A stretch of 64,000 nt of DNA from Anthonomus grandis grandis (GCF_022605725.1 NC_065551.1:29016001-29080000); one strand, 5' to 3'; positions 35,801 through 49,167 are shown, numbered from the stretch's first letter. The notes: generated from the sequence alone by a model not told the origin. Numbers and translations are program-made.

Positions 35801-38800
35801 AAAATCAAAGTTCCCCAATTTTCTTGGGATAGCCCTTATAAGATCCTAAAGACCATTAGAATCTAAAAACCACAAGACCAGATTCATTCATTTGGATCGA
35901 CTTTGATCAAGGGTCTAACACAGATGCGCAGGCCAAGCTAATGCAACTGCAGCTTGATATGAATGTTAAGCCACAGGAATTCATGCCGTACCATTAGAAG
36001 AATCAATACAGTGTGACACATAAAGTTTAACAAGTTCTCTTTACCAGTTCTTCGAACGACAAAAACAATAAATAGTACAGGAATAATAAATCTAAACAAG
36101 GCGCGAGGTCTTTGCAAACGTAGGAGTAATATTGACAGTTCTCGCACTTAATATGAGATTGCGTACTAAAATGTGGGATGCTCTGGTACCTGATTGTTGC
36201 CTGGACGCAACGGAGAATCAAGAGACATCATTATATAATATATTGATAAACCAACTATATAGAGAATCAACAGTTTTATCGAGCATAAAAAGTAAAGAAT
36301 CTAATGATCAGAAAATCACTGTTTATCAAATTAGTAGAAGAAATAAAGTATTGCTAAAGACCAAGGATTTATTAGAACCTATGTTTAAATGAACTTTCCA
36401 CCTTATTTCTATTCTATACTATGTTTTCTCCAAACTAAATATATTTATTAGAAAATGTAATTACAAGTAATATTTAACATTCTGTAACTAAAATACTGAG
36501 AATAGAAAGCTAAAACCTTTCCAAGTAAAAAATTATAAATTTCCATTAAGTAGCTTTAGGTTGGCGAGCCAGTGTGACATATAAATTGCCGAGAAATTTA
36601 GATCGTTGAAATAAATCACTAAACCAAATAGTAGTTAATTTTAAGTATTTTAAGAAGCCTTAACTATTGTTTTGTTGCCCTCTAATTAGTAATACATTTT
36701 GGAAATTAATTCGTGTTTTAATTCAACAATATCAGAAAAAGAATATTACATGGTCCGGCACTCGAAGTGTAACCAACTTCAGACCGTTCGCATAGCTGAC
36801 GCACTGGTATCAGCTGTCTCGAAATTTGCTAAATGATAGCTCGGAGTGTTGTTTAGAAGAGAACGAAAGCATTTTGCCAAAAGTGAACCAAAAAAGTGAT
36901 ATGGAAGAATGGATTTCAAACGTAACAGTGTAATTGCTTTATATTTAGTTGCAAAATCACATCCAGCTATTGTGCGTGAGCTAAAACACCTTTATGTGAA
37001 CAAATTTTATGTTTATCTTTAACTCGTTATATGGTTTTCAAAAGAAAGAACTGCAACGTCACTTAAGAAGCTTCAAGAAGTGAAAAAGTGGCTTGAGGGA
37101 AATCCCCGACGAAGTGCCAATCAAATGGCAGAAGAACGGAAAATATCCGACCATAGCATCCGATACATACTGAAAAATTAGCTCAAGGTCAAGCCTTACA
37201 ATATCCAAAAAGCGCATGATCTCGCAGCAACAAGTTAGACTTCAAATAGTGAAAGAGTGGCTTCGTGTTTGGCCTAAACCGGTCGATTTCCGAATCGTGT
37301 TTGCTGACAAGAACATTTTCCTAATTGAGCAATTCGTAAACTATCTAAACGATAGGGTTTACTTAACTGGCTGTTCATATGAGAGTTTGAGTCATCGGTT
37401 GGCCACCAGAAGACAGCACCCGCCGCAGATAATAGTTTGGGCCGCTGTAATCGCAGATGGGCGCTGTCTAGTCGTTTTCTTTGAGCCTAGCATCAAGTTA
37501 AATGAGAAATATTATCGATAAAGCATTCTGGATGCTACTTTAAAGGTGTGGGTAGACAAACATTTCAGTGGCAGACCATAGATATTCCAACAGAACTCGG
37601 CACCGTCTCACAAAGTTCGAAAGAACCAAGAATGGCTGAAAAGCAACTTTCCGAACTTCCTTACGACCACACAATAGCTCTCGAATTCACCAGACGCGAA
37701 TCTAATAGATTATTCTCTTTAAGCCGTTTTCAAGAGGAAGGTCCGAACTAAAAGATACACCAGTCTCGCGCTGAAGAAAGCCATAGCCGCAATTGTGGCC
37801 AAAAATAGCGGCAAACACATTTGAGCAACTTGCGATTCGTTTTTGCACCATCTTAAGGCCATAGTCAAGGCAAAAGGTGAATTGCTTCCGAATTTTGTAT
37901 CATTTTAACGCATTTTGTACAAAAGAAATATTGGAAACCGAATGTATGGCCTTCCTAATTGGTTACACATTAAATAACATGACTTGGCCACTAAATTAAA
38001 TTACATTAACTTGGTATAATAATTCAACTGCCTCACTTTCACCATCTTACTATCATTTTTCATTGAATAATTAATTAAACCAACAAGATTTACCTTTTTT
38101 AATGGCGGTCCCAATTCCATTTCCATCGAGACTTTTCTTTTATTGTCAATCCTTGGTTCTCGCTCCGGTACGAATACCCGTAACAGAGATCGGGGGTTTT
38201 TAGGCTGCAATAAAGAAACTCTTTACTACTCATCAACAATAAGTCTTCCTTGTAGATTTACCTGGACAGGTGTACTACTAACACTTCCACTAGGGGACAG
38301 ATCATCATCATTAATCACTATAGTCTCGGTTGATCCCAAGCGATGTGGTCTAATTTTTAGAATATCATTAACTATTCGCGCCTCGATGTTTCTCCGATGT
38401 GCAGGCAGATCCTTGATCATTACAAACACCCTTTTTATATTGGCTATTACTTCTGCCTCTTTAGAGTGAATTTGTGCGGACAAGTTAATGCGTTTGTGTT
38501 CTTGCAGTTTTATTTGTTCCCTTGCCTAAAATTTAAATAAGAAAATTTTAAGTCAAGTATGTTAAAAAATTGCAAAATTATGATTTGAAGAAATATCACG
38601 TCGAAAATTCCGAGTCGTAACGTTTTCTCTGTTTCATGCAAAGTGTATGTAACATTCTAATCAAAATCCACTTACCCGCTCTAATATATTCTTCACGTTA
38701 TAATTGACTTTATCTTTAGGATCCATTCCTGAAACTTCCGCTAATTCTTCAATCCTTTTGGCAATGTAGGCCTCTGCTCGCTTGATAAACAATTGACCAA

Positions 38801-41800
38801 TTTCCTCTTTGGTCATATTTAAATTCTTCCTGCAGAATTGATCGGTAAGGTCGTTGATGTTGTATGTGCCAAAAAACCCACAAATCTAAAAAAGGTTCTC
38901 TCAATAATTACAAATCTCGTAAAACAAGGTAAAGCAGCGGCTTACACAATGGCCATTTAAATGTTCAGAATTGATTGGTTGGTTTTCCTTAAGGTCTATT
39001 TGGACCAGTACTATCACCTGAATTTTGAAACTTGCCGGTACAGGTTGAAGTAGCTGGTTAAAACGTCTAAAATAGGTTTAATTATTGGTGATTAATTTAA
39101 AAAAAAAAATGGATTGTACTTACTCTTGCAGAAAATCCCTGGCTTTATCAGCATTTTCAAACACAAGAACCTTTTTTTCCAATGGCCATGATACTTCTAA
39201 AGTGTCTTTTGTTTGGAAGGCGCCCAAGTAACCAAAATGTGGAATATTAGTAATAATAAACCTAAAAAAAGAAGATTATTGAGTTTTTTTAAATTGTCCA
39301 AGGTTCTCACTACAAAATTCCGCCAACATTTTTAACTAATTTGTTTCTAACCAGCATTTTTCTTTTAATTAGTAATCATTTTACAGAAATAAATAAAAAT
39401 TATTGGAGTGAAGTCAAAATAAGTATAGGAATGTGCCGATGTTTTGACTTTTATAAATTAATTCAATTTTTAAATCAAATACTTAATTTCAAAAAGCATA
39501 ATCATAATAAGCAGTTTTTAAAGAAATTTTACCGGAAAATTCATATTAATGAGTAATAAATTTTTGAGGTGGCGAAACTTTGGGCCGACAGGATAATCTG
39601 CAGAATAATGGAATTGACGCAAATAAAAAAGTTTTAAGTCTTCGTCCACTTATATTTTACTTAAATTCAAAAGGTGTTAAGTATCCGACGTTGTCTCGAA
39701 CATATGGATATTCATTTTCAGTGGTTCAAAGTATATAAAGAAGGGAAATAGCAACGTCCATCTAAATAATCTACTCACTTCATTGCCTTAATAGTAGAGA
39801 CAAATTATAAATTAAAAATGTACAAACGATTGGTAACCTATAGACTGGTGTTAAAAGGCTTTCGGGTTACCATCGGGGTATATCATTAAATAACGTTTCT
39901 TTTCTCCCTAAATATGTCATAACATAATATCCACCTTCCTTTTTATTTTCATTGTTCAGTCTCTATTAAATTCAAATTCAAAGTTTTATTGTCTAACAGG
40001 AAACAAATCTATAGTAAGACAATTATTGCAATATTTACATATAATACAATAAATTCAGTAATGTAACAACTAACAGTTTAATTCTTTCTGATACAACAGA
40101 TTTGAAATAGTTCAGTCCTGCTAAACAGATCAACATCCATAACTCATATCCGAAGATCATCGACCCAGTTGCATGTTTTATAACGGGCTTTTTTCTTTGT
40201 TAAATTGATGCCACTTTTTCTTCTTGTATGGATGTAGGGAACAGCAAAATTCAAAGCTGATAACAGATCTGAATCATCAATTTGTTGTCGCATATTTAAA
40301 ATAAAAACACCATAAACAGCAGATTGCTGAAGAGATAGTGGATCAAACCTTCAATTTGTAGAATTTTGGTTAATCTGATTCTAGCCTGTGAATATGCAAT
40401 GCATAATTAGGAAACCATGATAAAGAAGCATACAGTAGGCGTGATTTTACTAGGGAATTACAAGAAGCTACTTGAAGTATTAGAAAATATTTCCGTTAAT
40501 CTTATAACGAAGCCTAAGGTCTTTAAAGAGGATCTTATGACGGTATCTATATGTATTGAAGGTGAGCTTTTTGTCAACACAAACCCTCACGAACAGAGTC
40601 ACAATTTGGAATTATGGTATCATTTATTAGGAAGTGAATCTCATCCTTGAGCAAGAAAATTGACATAAGTGGAAGTCTGTTAACTTTGCATATTCATAAA
40701 ACCTATCAAGGTCTATGCGAGACCATGCAGTTATACAACAAGAGGATGGAACGAAAACATGCCTCACTGTATGGCACTACTTGAAGCAATGTAGTTCGAT
40801 GTGTCCTCTCTCAAGTCCACAAATTGTGGTCTATCTACTAAGTAGGAAATGAGAAACTCTACTAGATGTTCATGAAAACCCATTTTATAAAGTTTGCTCC
40901 TCGGTCCAATCTGTCAAAGACCCAAGCAAAATCTGTGTGGATTACATCAAGTTGGTATTTGCAGTTTATAGGCTCATATGCGTTCTGCAAAAATAATGTT
41001 AAATTAGTGATTGTTGCAACAACAACATGCTAATTAGGTAAAATGGGATGTTTAGTTTGGTAAAATAGGTTGCTATAGATGCAGGTCCCAAAGACTTTAG
41101 GAAAGTTGGACAAAATGGAGATTGAGCGATATTTCTCCACCATTGACTTAAAGACAGGGCAAATTTTTACTTGTTTCCAGACATTGGAAAAAGTGATTGT
41201 ATGTAGTGGCAAATTAAATATAGCAATAGAAAGATGTTAAGCATCCTCTGGGACATTGAAACACTACCATCACCAGTCCATGAGGGATTAGCAAGTAATA
41301 GAATGCAATGAAGCAGATGGATTAACTTGGATAGATATTGCTACCATCTATCTATAAGTTAAAAAATATCAAGTACTTAAAACTTTTGTATTTAAGTAAT
41401 ATATAAGAGGAGAACTTACCTGTTAAATTCTGTAGGAGTTCTTGGCTTCGAACTCTTTATAATAACTTTCTGTCCATACTGATAAATTACTTGTCCATCC
41501 GAGCGTGACAAGTTGTCCATGGCACAGCTAGGATTAGCCGCAGGTAATATTTCAACTTTCGTTTCATTCGTGGACTTTAACCTTTTCGAAGCTAAATTAT
41601 TCACTGATCCCGATGCTTCTGGTTCATCTTCTGCGGTAAGGTCGATGGTTTCCTTCAAATATCGCTTAGGTTTCTGTTGATCCGGGCGCTCGTGCATCCA
41701 ATGTCCACATTTCGTACTACCCTCACCGGTCATTCTGTTATACGCTTCGAAACTTATCAGTGACCTATTGATGTACTTTAACGTACTAATATCCTCCTCG

Positions 41801-44800
41801 AAGTGATTTAAGAAATATGGCCCAATAAACACTCTGTCCGAGTACTTTGGACTGACGTATATACCGTACATGTTGTGGTTATAGCTTCGCCTGATGGCTA
41901 AATTTCGAATAATTAAAGTTTTCTGCGCTTCTTTAGCAATTTCGGTTAACTTCATTAGATCCAGATAGCTTATTGAATATTTAATCTTATTAAAGAACAA
42001 ATAGGCAAAGTCTTCTTTCAAAAAAATCATGCGCCATTTAGCAACTTTGTAAACTTCGGGGAGACCTACCCACATGTACAGACTATCAGTGTGGTCATCA
42101 TGAAGTCCATCCTCCACCAGTTCTCTCAATTTGAATTGGCATTTTAATAAAAACAAGTAACTTATTTCATTTTTTAAGTTTTTGTGTTTAATTTCTGTTA
42201 TATCTTCAACTTCCTTCAAATCATTTGGTATCAATGAATTTTTCTCTTCATAGGGCTTAGACTTGTTGGCATCTTGCGTGCATAAACCACGTACTTCAAA
42301 ATGACCGGGAAATGATTCTACTAAAAGGAATGAGAGGAAATTCGATTTGTATTTGGAAGACAAGGATCCGGCGTGCAGCCATTTAATAAGATTACGCACG
42401 TTTTCCGACTGGGCCATCAGCACAGGATCTTTGCCTCTTAATGGAGCCTCAAATATTTCCTGATAGTACTTTTCAATATCCATTATTCTGCTGATTGTAG
42501 TAATTTTCTTTCCCACGCCTAACATTAATCGTAAAGGTATCTCTAGGACACAATATACATTTATAGTTTGCAAAGTAAAACCTTTTAACAAAGCATTCCA
42601 TGGTAATATTCGAGCATAGGAGTCAGTGGTCCAAGTTTTGTTGGTAATTTTCTTGAGCCAATCGAAATCTTTAACGATAATTTCACCCTTAAATACTGGT
42701 TGAATTTTATTTTTCTCCGAGGAGACTTGTACTCTTTCATTGCCATTATCGACTGCATTTTCCTCGTCTCGCTTTTCCAAATATCGTTTCCTTTGGTGTT
42801 TTTTATTAAGCTTTATAATTTCTTCTATCAACATGGCTCTTTGGTCTAAAATGTATTTTTTCAAAGTATCCGCGTCGTTCATATTTTCTGAGTTCATTTC
42901 TTGATATCTTAGTATATCCGCTTGTGTTGCACGGTGAATAAAATCATTTGCGGTAGCTCCTTCTCCATATACGTTTCTTATGTAATATTTTTTGTTTACT
43001 CTTAAAGTTCGCGCAGAGTGATTGGGTATTGTATCTTCTTGGAGCGAATTGCTCCCTTCATTTATTTTGAACGATTCTTCGATTTTTTGCCTTTTTGGAG
43101 TGTCAGAAGAAAATAGAAAATCGTCACTAAGGATTTTTGACTTCCTACCCCGCCGAGCTTTAATAGCTGTATTTCCTTCTATTTTAGATGGTTTTACTTT
43201 CGGTAACCACTCTTCTTCATCCCAATTGCTAGTGGAATGTAGATGCTTTATCTCCGGTTTCTTATTGTTTGCTTTATTTTCCACTCTACAAGTGGCAAGG
43301 CCCTTGCAATGACAACTATATAAGTTATGTATCAAGCAGTAAGGCTCTATTTCCGAAAAGTCCCAATTTTCTACTAAAACATCGCAAGGTTTAAGAATAT
43401 ATTGCTTCTTCTTTATCCGCTCCTTATTGACATTATCATCTTCAAAAAAACCAGTGTACTTTTTAGGAGCTTTAGCGGCCCGTCGAGGTTTATTTGCTAT
43501 ACCCACAACAATAGTTTTATCATTAGCACAAATAATAGTTTGGGTAAATTCTTTTTCCTCTTTGGCCAAGTATTTTTTCGCTTCGTCTTCTATTCTATTC
43601 ACAGTATCCGTTGATAAAAGCTCCAAGTCATTGGATAATGATAAACTTGGCTCCGAAATAGTCGTTATTTTACTTTTTTCTTTCGGACATACGCATCCAA
43701 ACATGCACTTGACTTTTCGACAATGCAGATTTTTTAATAACGTTTCGCCGCATAAAGATTTACAAACACATCCGAATTTGCAATGAGGTTTAAGGCAGTT
43801 TTCTACCTCTGCCGATTCCTTCACTTCCATGCTGACTACTTTACAGCTAAGCCTCATTAGTTCTCTGTTCATGGTTTTTGATAATTTTTTCTTGGTGTGA
43901 TGACCTTTGCCGGCAAACTTAATTGGAGAAGGACTATCACAGATAGTGTCCCTCACTTCATCCTCTTTTATTAGAGCGGGTGCAAGTTCTTTAACTTCTA
44001 CGTAGTTTAAAAGACCGTCTATTATCTTATGAACCTCCTCGGTTATACTTGATTCACATAAATCTTTATTCAAGCTTCCGCAATGTTGTGGTAACGTTAT
44101 GCCTGGTTTGTCGTCAGGAATCCTTTTCCGCACCAGTAAACTATCTTGGCGATTTTCGTATTGAAGGGTAAACTGAAATATGTTTAAGTTCTCGTCTGGT
44201 TTACGTTCTAGAGCTGATAAAGCAAATTCAACTTGATCCTTAGTTATGTCTCCATTCCAATGATTGACAATAGATAAAAGATTGGGATGCACAGGTTTAC
44301 CAGTTTCTGGCATTATATTTAAAACTACTGTTGGTAATGGTTTTAGTTCACTTCTCCATTGAGCATAGTCATTTTGCAGTAGATATTTTTTACATAAAGG
44401 ACCAGGGCGATATTTAACAGGTGTAGTTTCTTTTTTGTGCAATTCGGTTAATAACGACGGCTTCCTGGGTCTTGGAGGTATCTGAACTTCTGCAGGCGCT
44501 GTGGACTGAATAGAGGCAATGCATTTTCCTAACGTTTTGCTACGAAGAAATACTTTTTTATCTTTGAATAATACGTAACTCCTTTTCTGCAGTTTTTCCC
44601 GAGCTTTTTGTTTTTTCAAGCGTCTTTCCTCCAATTTTCGTTTTTTCTCCAAAATTCTCCGTTTTTCAGCCAACGTTTTTGGTTTATACTTTGGTTCTCC
44701 TTTTGATTTGTCCGATTCTTCTTCTTTAACTTCGTTGTGGTATGGTACAACCGGTGCCGTAAAATAATCTTTCTGAAGGCCCTCTTCCGCATCGCATTTT

Positions 44801-47800
44801 GGAATTTTGTAACTAACGTTCAGTTTAGAATCTGTCAAAAATTCATCTAAGGTGTTGCTAACAAATGGATTATCAGATTTTACTGCTAGTCGTGACGACT
44901 TTATTGCATTAGCATCATTCAATTGTCCTTCGGGTTGCTTGGTTTGCGTTTCTGCAAAGTTATTTGGTATGTCTAAGGGGACAATTGTTTTAGCAGAAAT
45001 GACGGACTTCTTTACTGAAAACAAATTTGCATTAGATTTAATAAAATCGTCAATACTGGATGTAGTATTCAAAGAATCCTGTCTTTGCTCTTTCAGCTTC
45101 TTTTTTCTGATAATCTTTCTCAGCTCCTGAAATGCTTCTGGAACCGTATCATCCTCAGTTTCAGCTTTGGCACTTTCATCAACAATACGCATTTGTTCAC
45201 CAGTTGTTACTGGTGATTCTTGTGGCTTTTCAGATATTAATTCTAAACGTTTATCTATTTCAGAATTCTGTTTTACTTTTAAATCCTGAGATGCATCTAT
45301 TTTCTTAATTTCAGCCTCTTTATCCACACTTAAATTTGCAGAATCCAAGAAAGTTTCAGCAGTGGGACGATGGAAAACATTCTTAACTTCATTTTGAATT
45401 TCAGTGTCATCAACCTCTGGTAGTGGGGACGTCGTTTGGAATATATTCATTTTCCTTTTAGTTCTTAAATTACTTAATTGCAGTTTTAGTTGTTCGCGTA
45501 TATCTTCAACGTTAATTTGCGCGTTATCATTATCAGAACCTTCGTCGAAACTTGGAGTTTCTTTTTCAATTTCCGAAACTGCTTCGAGACTCGTTTCACC
45601 TCTTTGCTCATCTTCCGAAAGTTGGGGAGCACTAACCTGCTCACTAAAATTTAACGATTTATTATCTAATGTATTTAACACTTCAGAAGAATCCTCTAAT
45701 GGCACATCCGGAACCTGCAGGTTATCGAAATCCTGCACAATACAACCTGCTGGTTCAAATAAGTCAGATGGGAGTTCACTTTCTACAACTACGTTTAAAC
45801 TTTTCTCGGCTTCTGGAGTGTATGAATTATTGTCAATTATGTCTTCTTTTAGAGTCGACTTCTCGGTATTAATTAACAGCGTTTCAGGGTTGATTTCTTG
45901 CATTTTATTACACTCATCTAAAGCATCGGCAGGCGAGTCTTCAGGCTGACTCACATAAGGTTCTACAGATTCATTAGCAGAATCTGTAAGTAAGTCTAAT
46001 TTTTCAGGAGGCGAATCTTCATTGAAGCTATATTCACAAGCTTCCTGAATTTCATTAGTTGATTCCTCGTCCTCCTTGTCACTCTCATTTTCAATAAATT
46101 CTATCTCGATTACGTTAGTTATAGAATTAACTGAATCCTGAGGTTCTAATACACTAGAATTACTTGCGGTGCTATAGAAAGTATCTATCTGCTTAAGAAC
46201 ATCATCAATGCAAGGCTGCTCTGTAGGCAATTGATGGAGGTCTAAGCTGTTACTATGGATATGGTCAGAAATATTTCCTTCAACGATATTTGTCTTGGAG
46301 GTATGTGAGTCTTTAGAACTACTGTCCAAGTCGTCTATATTTATTTGCTCATTTTGCTTAGCCTCTGCGTTTGAAGTAGAACTTGTTTCATTTGTCACTA
46401 TGGATTCCAGTTCCTTTAAACTAATGGAATCTTCCGTGTTACTTTCATTTTCAATAGAGTCTTCAGTCGTATCCTTTAAACTGATCTCATTTTCATCCGA
46501 TTCAATAAAAACGTATTCGATATTAGGCAAATCAATTTTTTTAAAGCATTCAGTTTCTTTAATAGGGTCAATTTGCGTATGACCCTCTTCTTCTTGAGTA
46601 AGTTCCTGCATACCTGTAGAATTTTCTTTATCTTGTGCATTTTGCTCAATGTCTTGAACTTTAGCATCATTAGTAAGCTTACTTAATGTACTGTCCTCTT
46701 CATCTAACTCCTCCTGACTACCTTGAAGTACCTCATCTTTAGCAACCTCTGTATTTTCAAGTTCACATTCATTCAACTGATTTATTGTATCTATTTCGGA
46801 ATGTTCATTATTTGGCTCAATGTCTTGAATTTTAGCATCATTAGTAAGCTTACTTAATGTACTGTCCTCTTCATCTAACTCCTCCTGACTACCTTGAAGT
46901 ACCTCATCTTTAGCAACCTCTGTATTTTCAGGTTCACATTCATTTAACTTATTTATTGCATCTATTTCGGAATGTTCATTATTTGGCATCGATGTTTCAT
47001 TATCTACTTCTGGTGCCTCAGCGTTTTCTGATGGACATTCTTGGTATAGTTCACAATCTTTTATACCATCATCTAATTCTAGTAATAAGAAATCTTCTTT
47101 TAAATCTGAATTATTTTCAGTTCCGCATTCGGTCATTTTCTTTGTCAAAGGCTGCTCTGTGTGTTCTTCTAAAGTATTTTTTGTACCTTCTAAATGTTTT
47201 GTATCATTAGTACTGATTAATGTTTCGTCGTTATTACTAGTCTCGTCAGATTTAGCCTCTTCTTTTAGGGAAGTATCATCAGTAGTCTCTGAATCGTTTA
47301 TGTCTGGTTTAGGAGATAAACTTTCAAGCAAATTCGCGCTTAATGTATTTTCTTTTGACTTTTCGAGGTTATTAGTAGATCCTGCCTGAATAATACATTC
47401 AGATGTACTGTTTAAGGATTCTGTAGCTATATTGGCTTTTGAAGACATATCTTGCGCCAAGCTCACTATATCTTCTGGATGATTACTGTGTAAAGAGTCC
47501 TCAAATTTACTTCCTGCTTCGTCGTTTGTTTCAGTAAATTGTTTCTCGTTATGAGACTCTTCAAAAATATCACCATATTCATTTTCAGGATCACTTAAGT
47601 CACTTAACTCTTGATCGTCAATGAGGTTTCCCATTTCAGTATTATCTTCAGATTCATCGTCACTTATGTCTATTATTTGGATAGCTTGTTCTTGCTTTTG
47701 AAAGTCTCCTTCAGATTCATCATCTGATAGTATGATAGTTTCATTTGGTGCATTAATATGGATTCGTTCTTCGTCTGTAATAGCCGAACTATCTAGCAAA

Positions 47801-47955
47801 TCACGCAGAGTAATATTTTTCTGTTCGCATTGTCCCGCATTTGTTCCCGTTCCGGCCAAAAGGGAAAGTCGTTCGTTCAGACCTTCCGCGGTCCAATTAT
47901 TTTGTTTGAGATACTTCTCAAATGGATCGGTGAGATCAATTGTTTCTGTCTCCAT
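32885..47955 (-). CDS. very large acidic nuclear-type protein with SUMO-interaction-like motifs and Cys cluster (MGA-like?)
   Basis: Seven coding exons join in frame: 41420-47955, 39124-39261, 38946-39066, 38676-38885, 38262-38525, 38094-38204 and 32885-32992, giving about 2495 residues. The first exon alone holds 2178 codons. Residues 1-1050 are acidic, Ser/Glu/Asp-rich and probably disordered. They carry hydrophobic-acidic SUMO-interaction-like motifs (IDLTD at 6, IILSDDES at 74, IIDISDDES at 94) and a 57-residue tandem duplication. A basic, charged helix (LAEKRRILEKKRKLEERRLKK) lies near 1090-1125. A Cys cluster (HCKFGCVCKSL ... CMFGCVC) near 1385-1430 resembles the Cys-rich region of the transcription factor MGA. 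A basic RRGRKSK patch sits near 1605. The C-terminal third is folded-looking (YMWVGLPEVYKVAKWRMIFL), with TIDLTAEDE near 2110 and TIVINDDDL later. No T-box or bHLH is visible, so orthology to MGA is uncertain. The start follows an in-frame stop in the upstream exon. A minus-strand AATAAA lies at 32671-32676. Confidence 0.9.
33312..35101 (-). mobile_element. LINE remnant in the last intron of the large gene
   Basis: On the minus strand, 34609-34860 reads like the endonuclease-to-polymerase linker (VNWNAIRAAPQPF, RRKPWIFYKLLL). 33888-34442 then gives the reverse transcriptase: GSNGISSRLLSLLP, NFRPISILSTLSKVLE and GVSQGSVL. 33586-33933 gives GPILFLIYVNDL and the catalytic FADDT. A frameshift near 33910 separates the two pieces. 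LSKVLERL is joined directly to AGWLKSYLSGRTQRV, so roughly 75-80 residues, including the first catalytic Asp region, have been deleted cleanly. It is sense to the host gene and non-functional. Confidence 0.85.
35102..36740. other. last intron of the large gene, unrecognised part
   Basis: Low-complexity and scattered short frames (for example 36132-36392, plus strand) with no recognisable family. An older retroelement remnant is possible around 35560-36150, but no diagnostic motif could be named. Confidence 0.35.
36750..37900 (+). mobile_element. decayed mariner-family transposon in the last intron of the large gene
   Basis: Plus-strand pieces in order: MDFKRNSVIALYLVAKSHPA near 36910, EVKKWLEGNPRRSANQMAEERKIS near 37080-37150, a catalytic-core start FADKNIFLIEQFVNYLNDRVY near 37300, LATRRQHPPQIIVWAAV near 37400, QQNSAPSHK near 37590 (second Asp changed to Asn) and LSNSPDANLIDYSL near 37680. 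Frameshifts and stops separate them. The RRQHP..I.VWAAV signature places it among insect Tc1/mariner families. Terminal repeats were not identified. Confidence 0.75.
37901..38093. other. 5' end of the last intron of the large gene
   Basis: Intron sequence running from the AAAAAG|GTAAATC donor of the 38094-38204 exon. No feature was recognised. Confidence 0.6.
39262..39950. other. intron between the giant exon and exon 2 of the large gene, right-hand part
   Basis: AT-rich intron sequence with a 71-codon frame of no recognisable family. Confidence 0.5.
39955..41345 (-). mobile_element. LINE 3' portion in an intron of the large gene
   Basis: Reading down the minus strand: NVWKQVKICPVFKS and YRSISILSNFPKVF (41030-41212, reverse-transcriptase start), then DVIHTDFAWVFDRLD near 40940 (the first catalytic Asp region with KAF changed to WVF) and KWVFM. 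Near 40600-40450 there is a FDKKLTFNTHIDTVI...KTLGFVIR tail. Further down comes a PYIHTRRK-like C-terminus ending near 39970. Multiple frameshifts make it inactive. It lies in the same orientation as the host gene. Confidence 0.7.
46646..46987 (-). repeat. 171-bp in-frame tandem duplication within the large gene
   Basis: Two adjacent units of 171 bases (57 codons) differ at only a handful of positions. Each encodes a block running from EHSEID through ENTEVAKDEVLQGSQEELD to KLTNDAK(I/V)QDIE. The low divergence indicates a recent duplication or ongoing homogenisation. Confidence 0.9.
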
Positions 47956-47967
47956 TTTATGCGATAC

Positions 47968-49167
47968 CTGAAATTGTTGAATGTAATATTATTCTATTGT
48001 GGTTGCAACTTTTAGCATATAATATGATGGAGAGAATTTTTAGAAAAAAAAACCTAAGGCATGAAAGAACAAATAAAATCCCAATATTGTTTAATGTGTT
48101 GTGTAGTTGGACCAAATGCCAACTAGGAAAGTGTAGAAATATTCATCGAGTCAATGTGCTTAATAATGCACATCATCAATTTGTAACAACTATATTAATA
48201 TTTAAACCCACTAACTTCCTGTTTTGCCTACGAAATGAATTGGAATTATTTGCGCATACTCTATTGAACACACTTATCGCGTAATTTCTGTCTTTTGGTA
48301 AATCAGAGGGAGACAATAGGGTTAAAATAAAACTCTATAAAAGATAAATTAAGGTTTTTTCATAAGGACTTTCCCACTGGCGATTCCTATGTTTCTAAGG
48401 TTATGTCATAGTTTGAATCACTGATGACATAAACTACCAAGACCAGCATGCATTCATTCATATAGGCATATGGCATACATTCTGTATTTTGTAAGGTAGC
48501 CATGAATATCCTGATAAGTTTCAATGACAAATAATGATGGGAAGAAGAGTATCCCAAATACTTTAAACCCTCTCTACAATCCTGTCTATAACTAGTTTTA
48601 ACACGACTCTCACAACTTTACGTTGTACGAAACACTGGATCCAGATCTATATGTATGCAACCAAAAACCTTAAGGTAGACCTTCCAGATGCCTAAATCTA
48701 TTCGACCCGTTTTAAGCAGTAGTTTATTAGGTACAAACTAATACTCAGTCATCTCAAAAGGTAATTGGGAACGTTGTCTGGAAAAACCCAATGAGTTGTA
48801 ATGCACCATTATTCTTAAATCATCAGCAATGGCATCATTGGTTTAGATGCGAAAAGCAATGGGCAAGGAAATAAAGACTTTTAAATATGAATTTAAAAAT
48901 TTCATATGAAGGTTAATGCCATGAAACTCTAGTATGATTCTTCGTTTTTAAATTTTTTGGCCCCAATCTAAGGAAGGCTAAAACGTCATTTGCCAACGTT
49001 GACATTATGTACATGAATTTTTATTTCTAAGACCATTGCCTTGAACAAAAATGTAAAAATTGGAGTTTGTTTTCGTTTTTACTAGGCAATTTTTTGACAA
49101 ATTCCCGATGAAACATTTTAGATTATTTTATTTATTTAATACCTATTAACTAGATTATTTAACATAC
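47968..49167. other. 5' intron of the large gene
   Basis: The giant exon begins at 47967 after a TTTCAG acceptor, so this is an intron in the 5' leader. No transposon motif or exon was recognised inside it. Confidence 0.5.

Noticed and set aside
40417..40650. 77-codon plus-strand frame
   Set aside because: It is antisense to the C-terminal part of a minus-strand LINE (FDKKLTFNTHID motif).
42700..47972. Many plus-strand open frames of 60-181 codons
   Set aside because: They lie antisense to the 6.5-kb coding exon of the large gene and mirror its Ser/Glu/Asp codon use.
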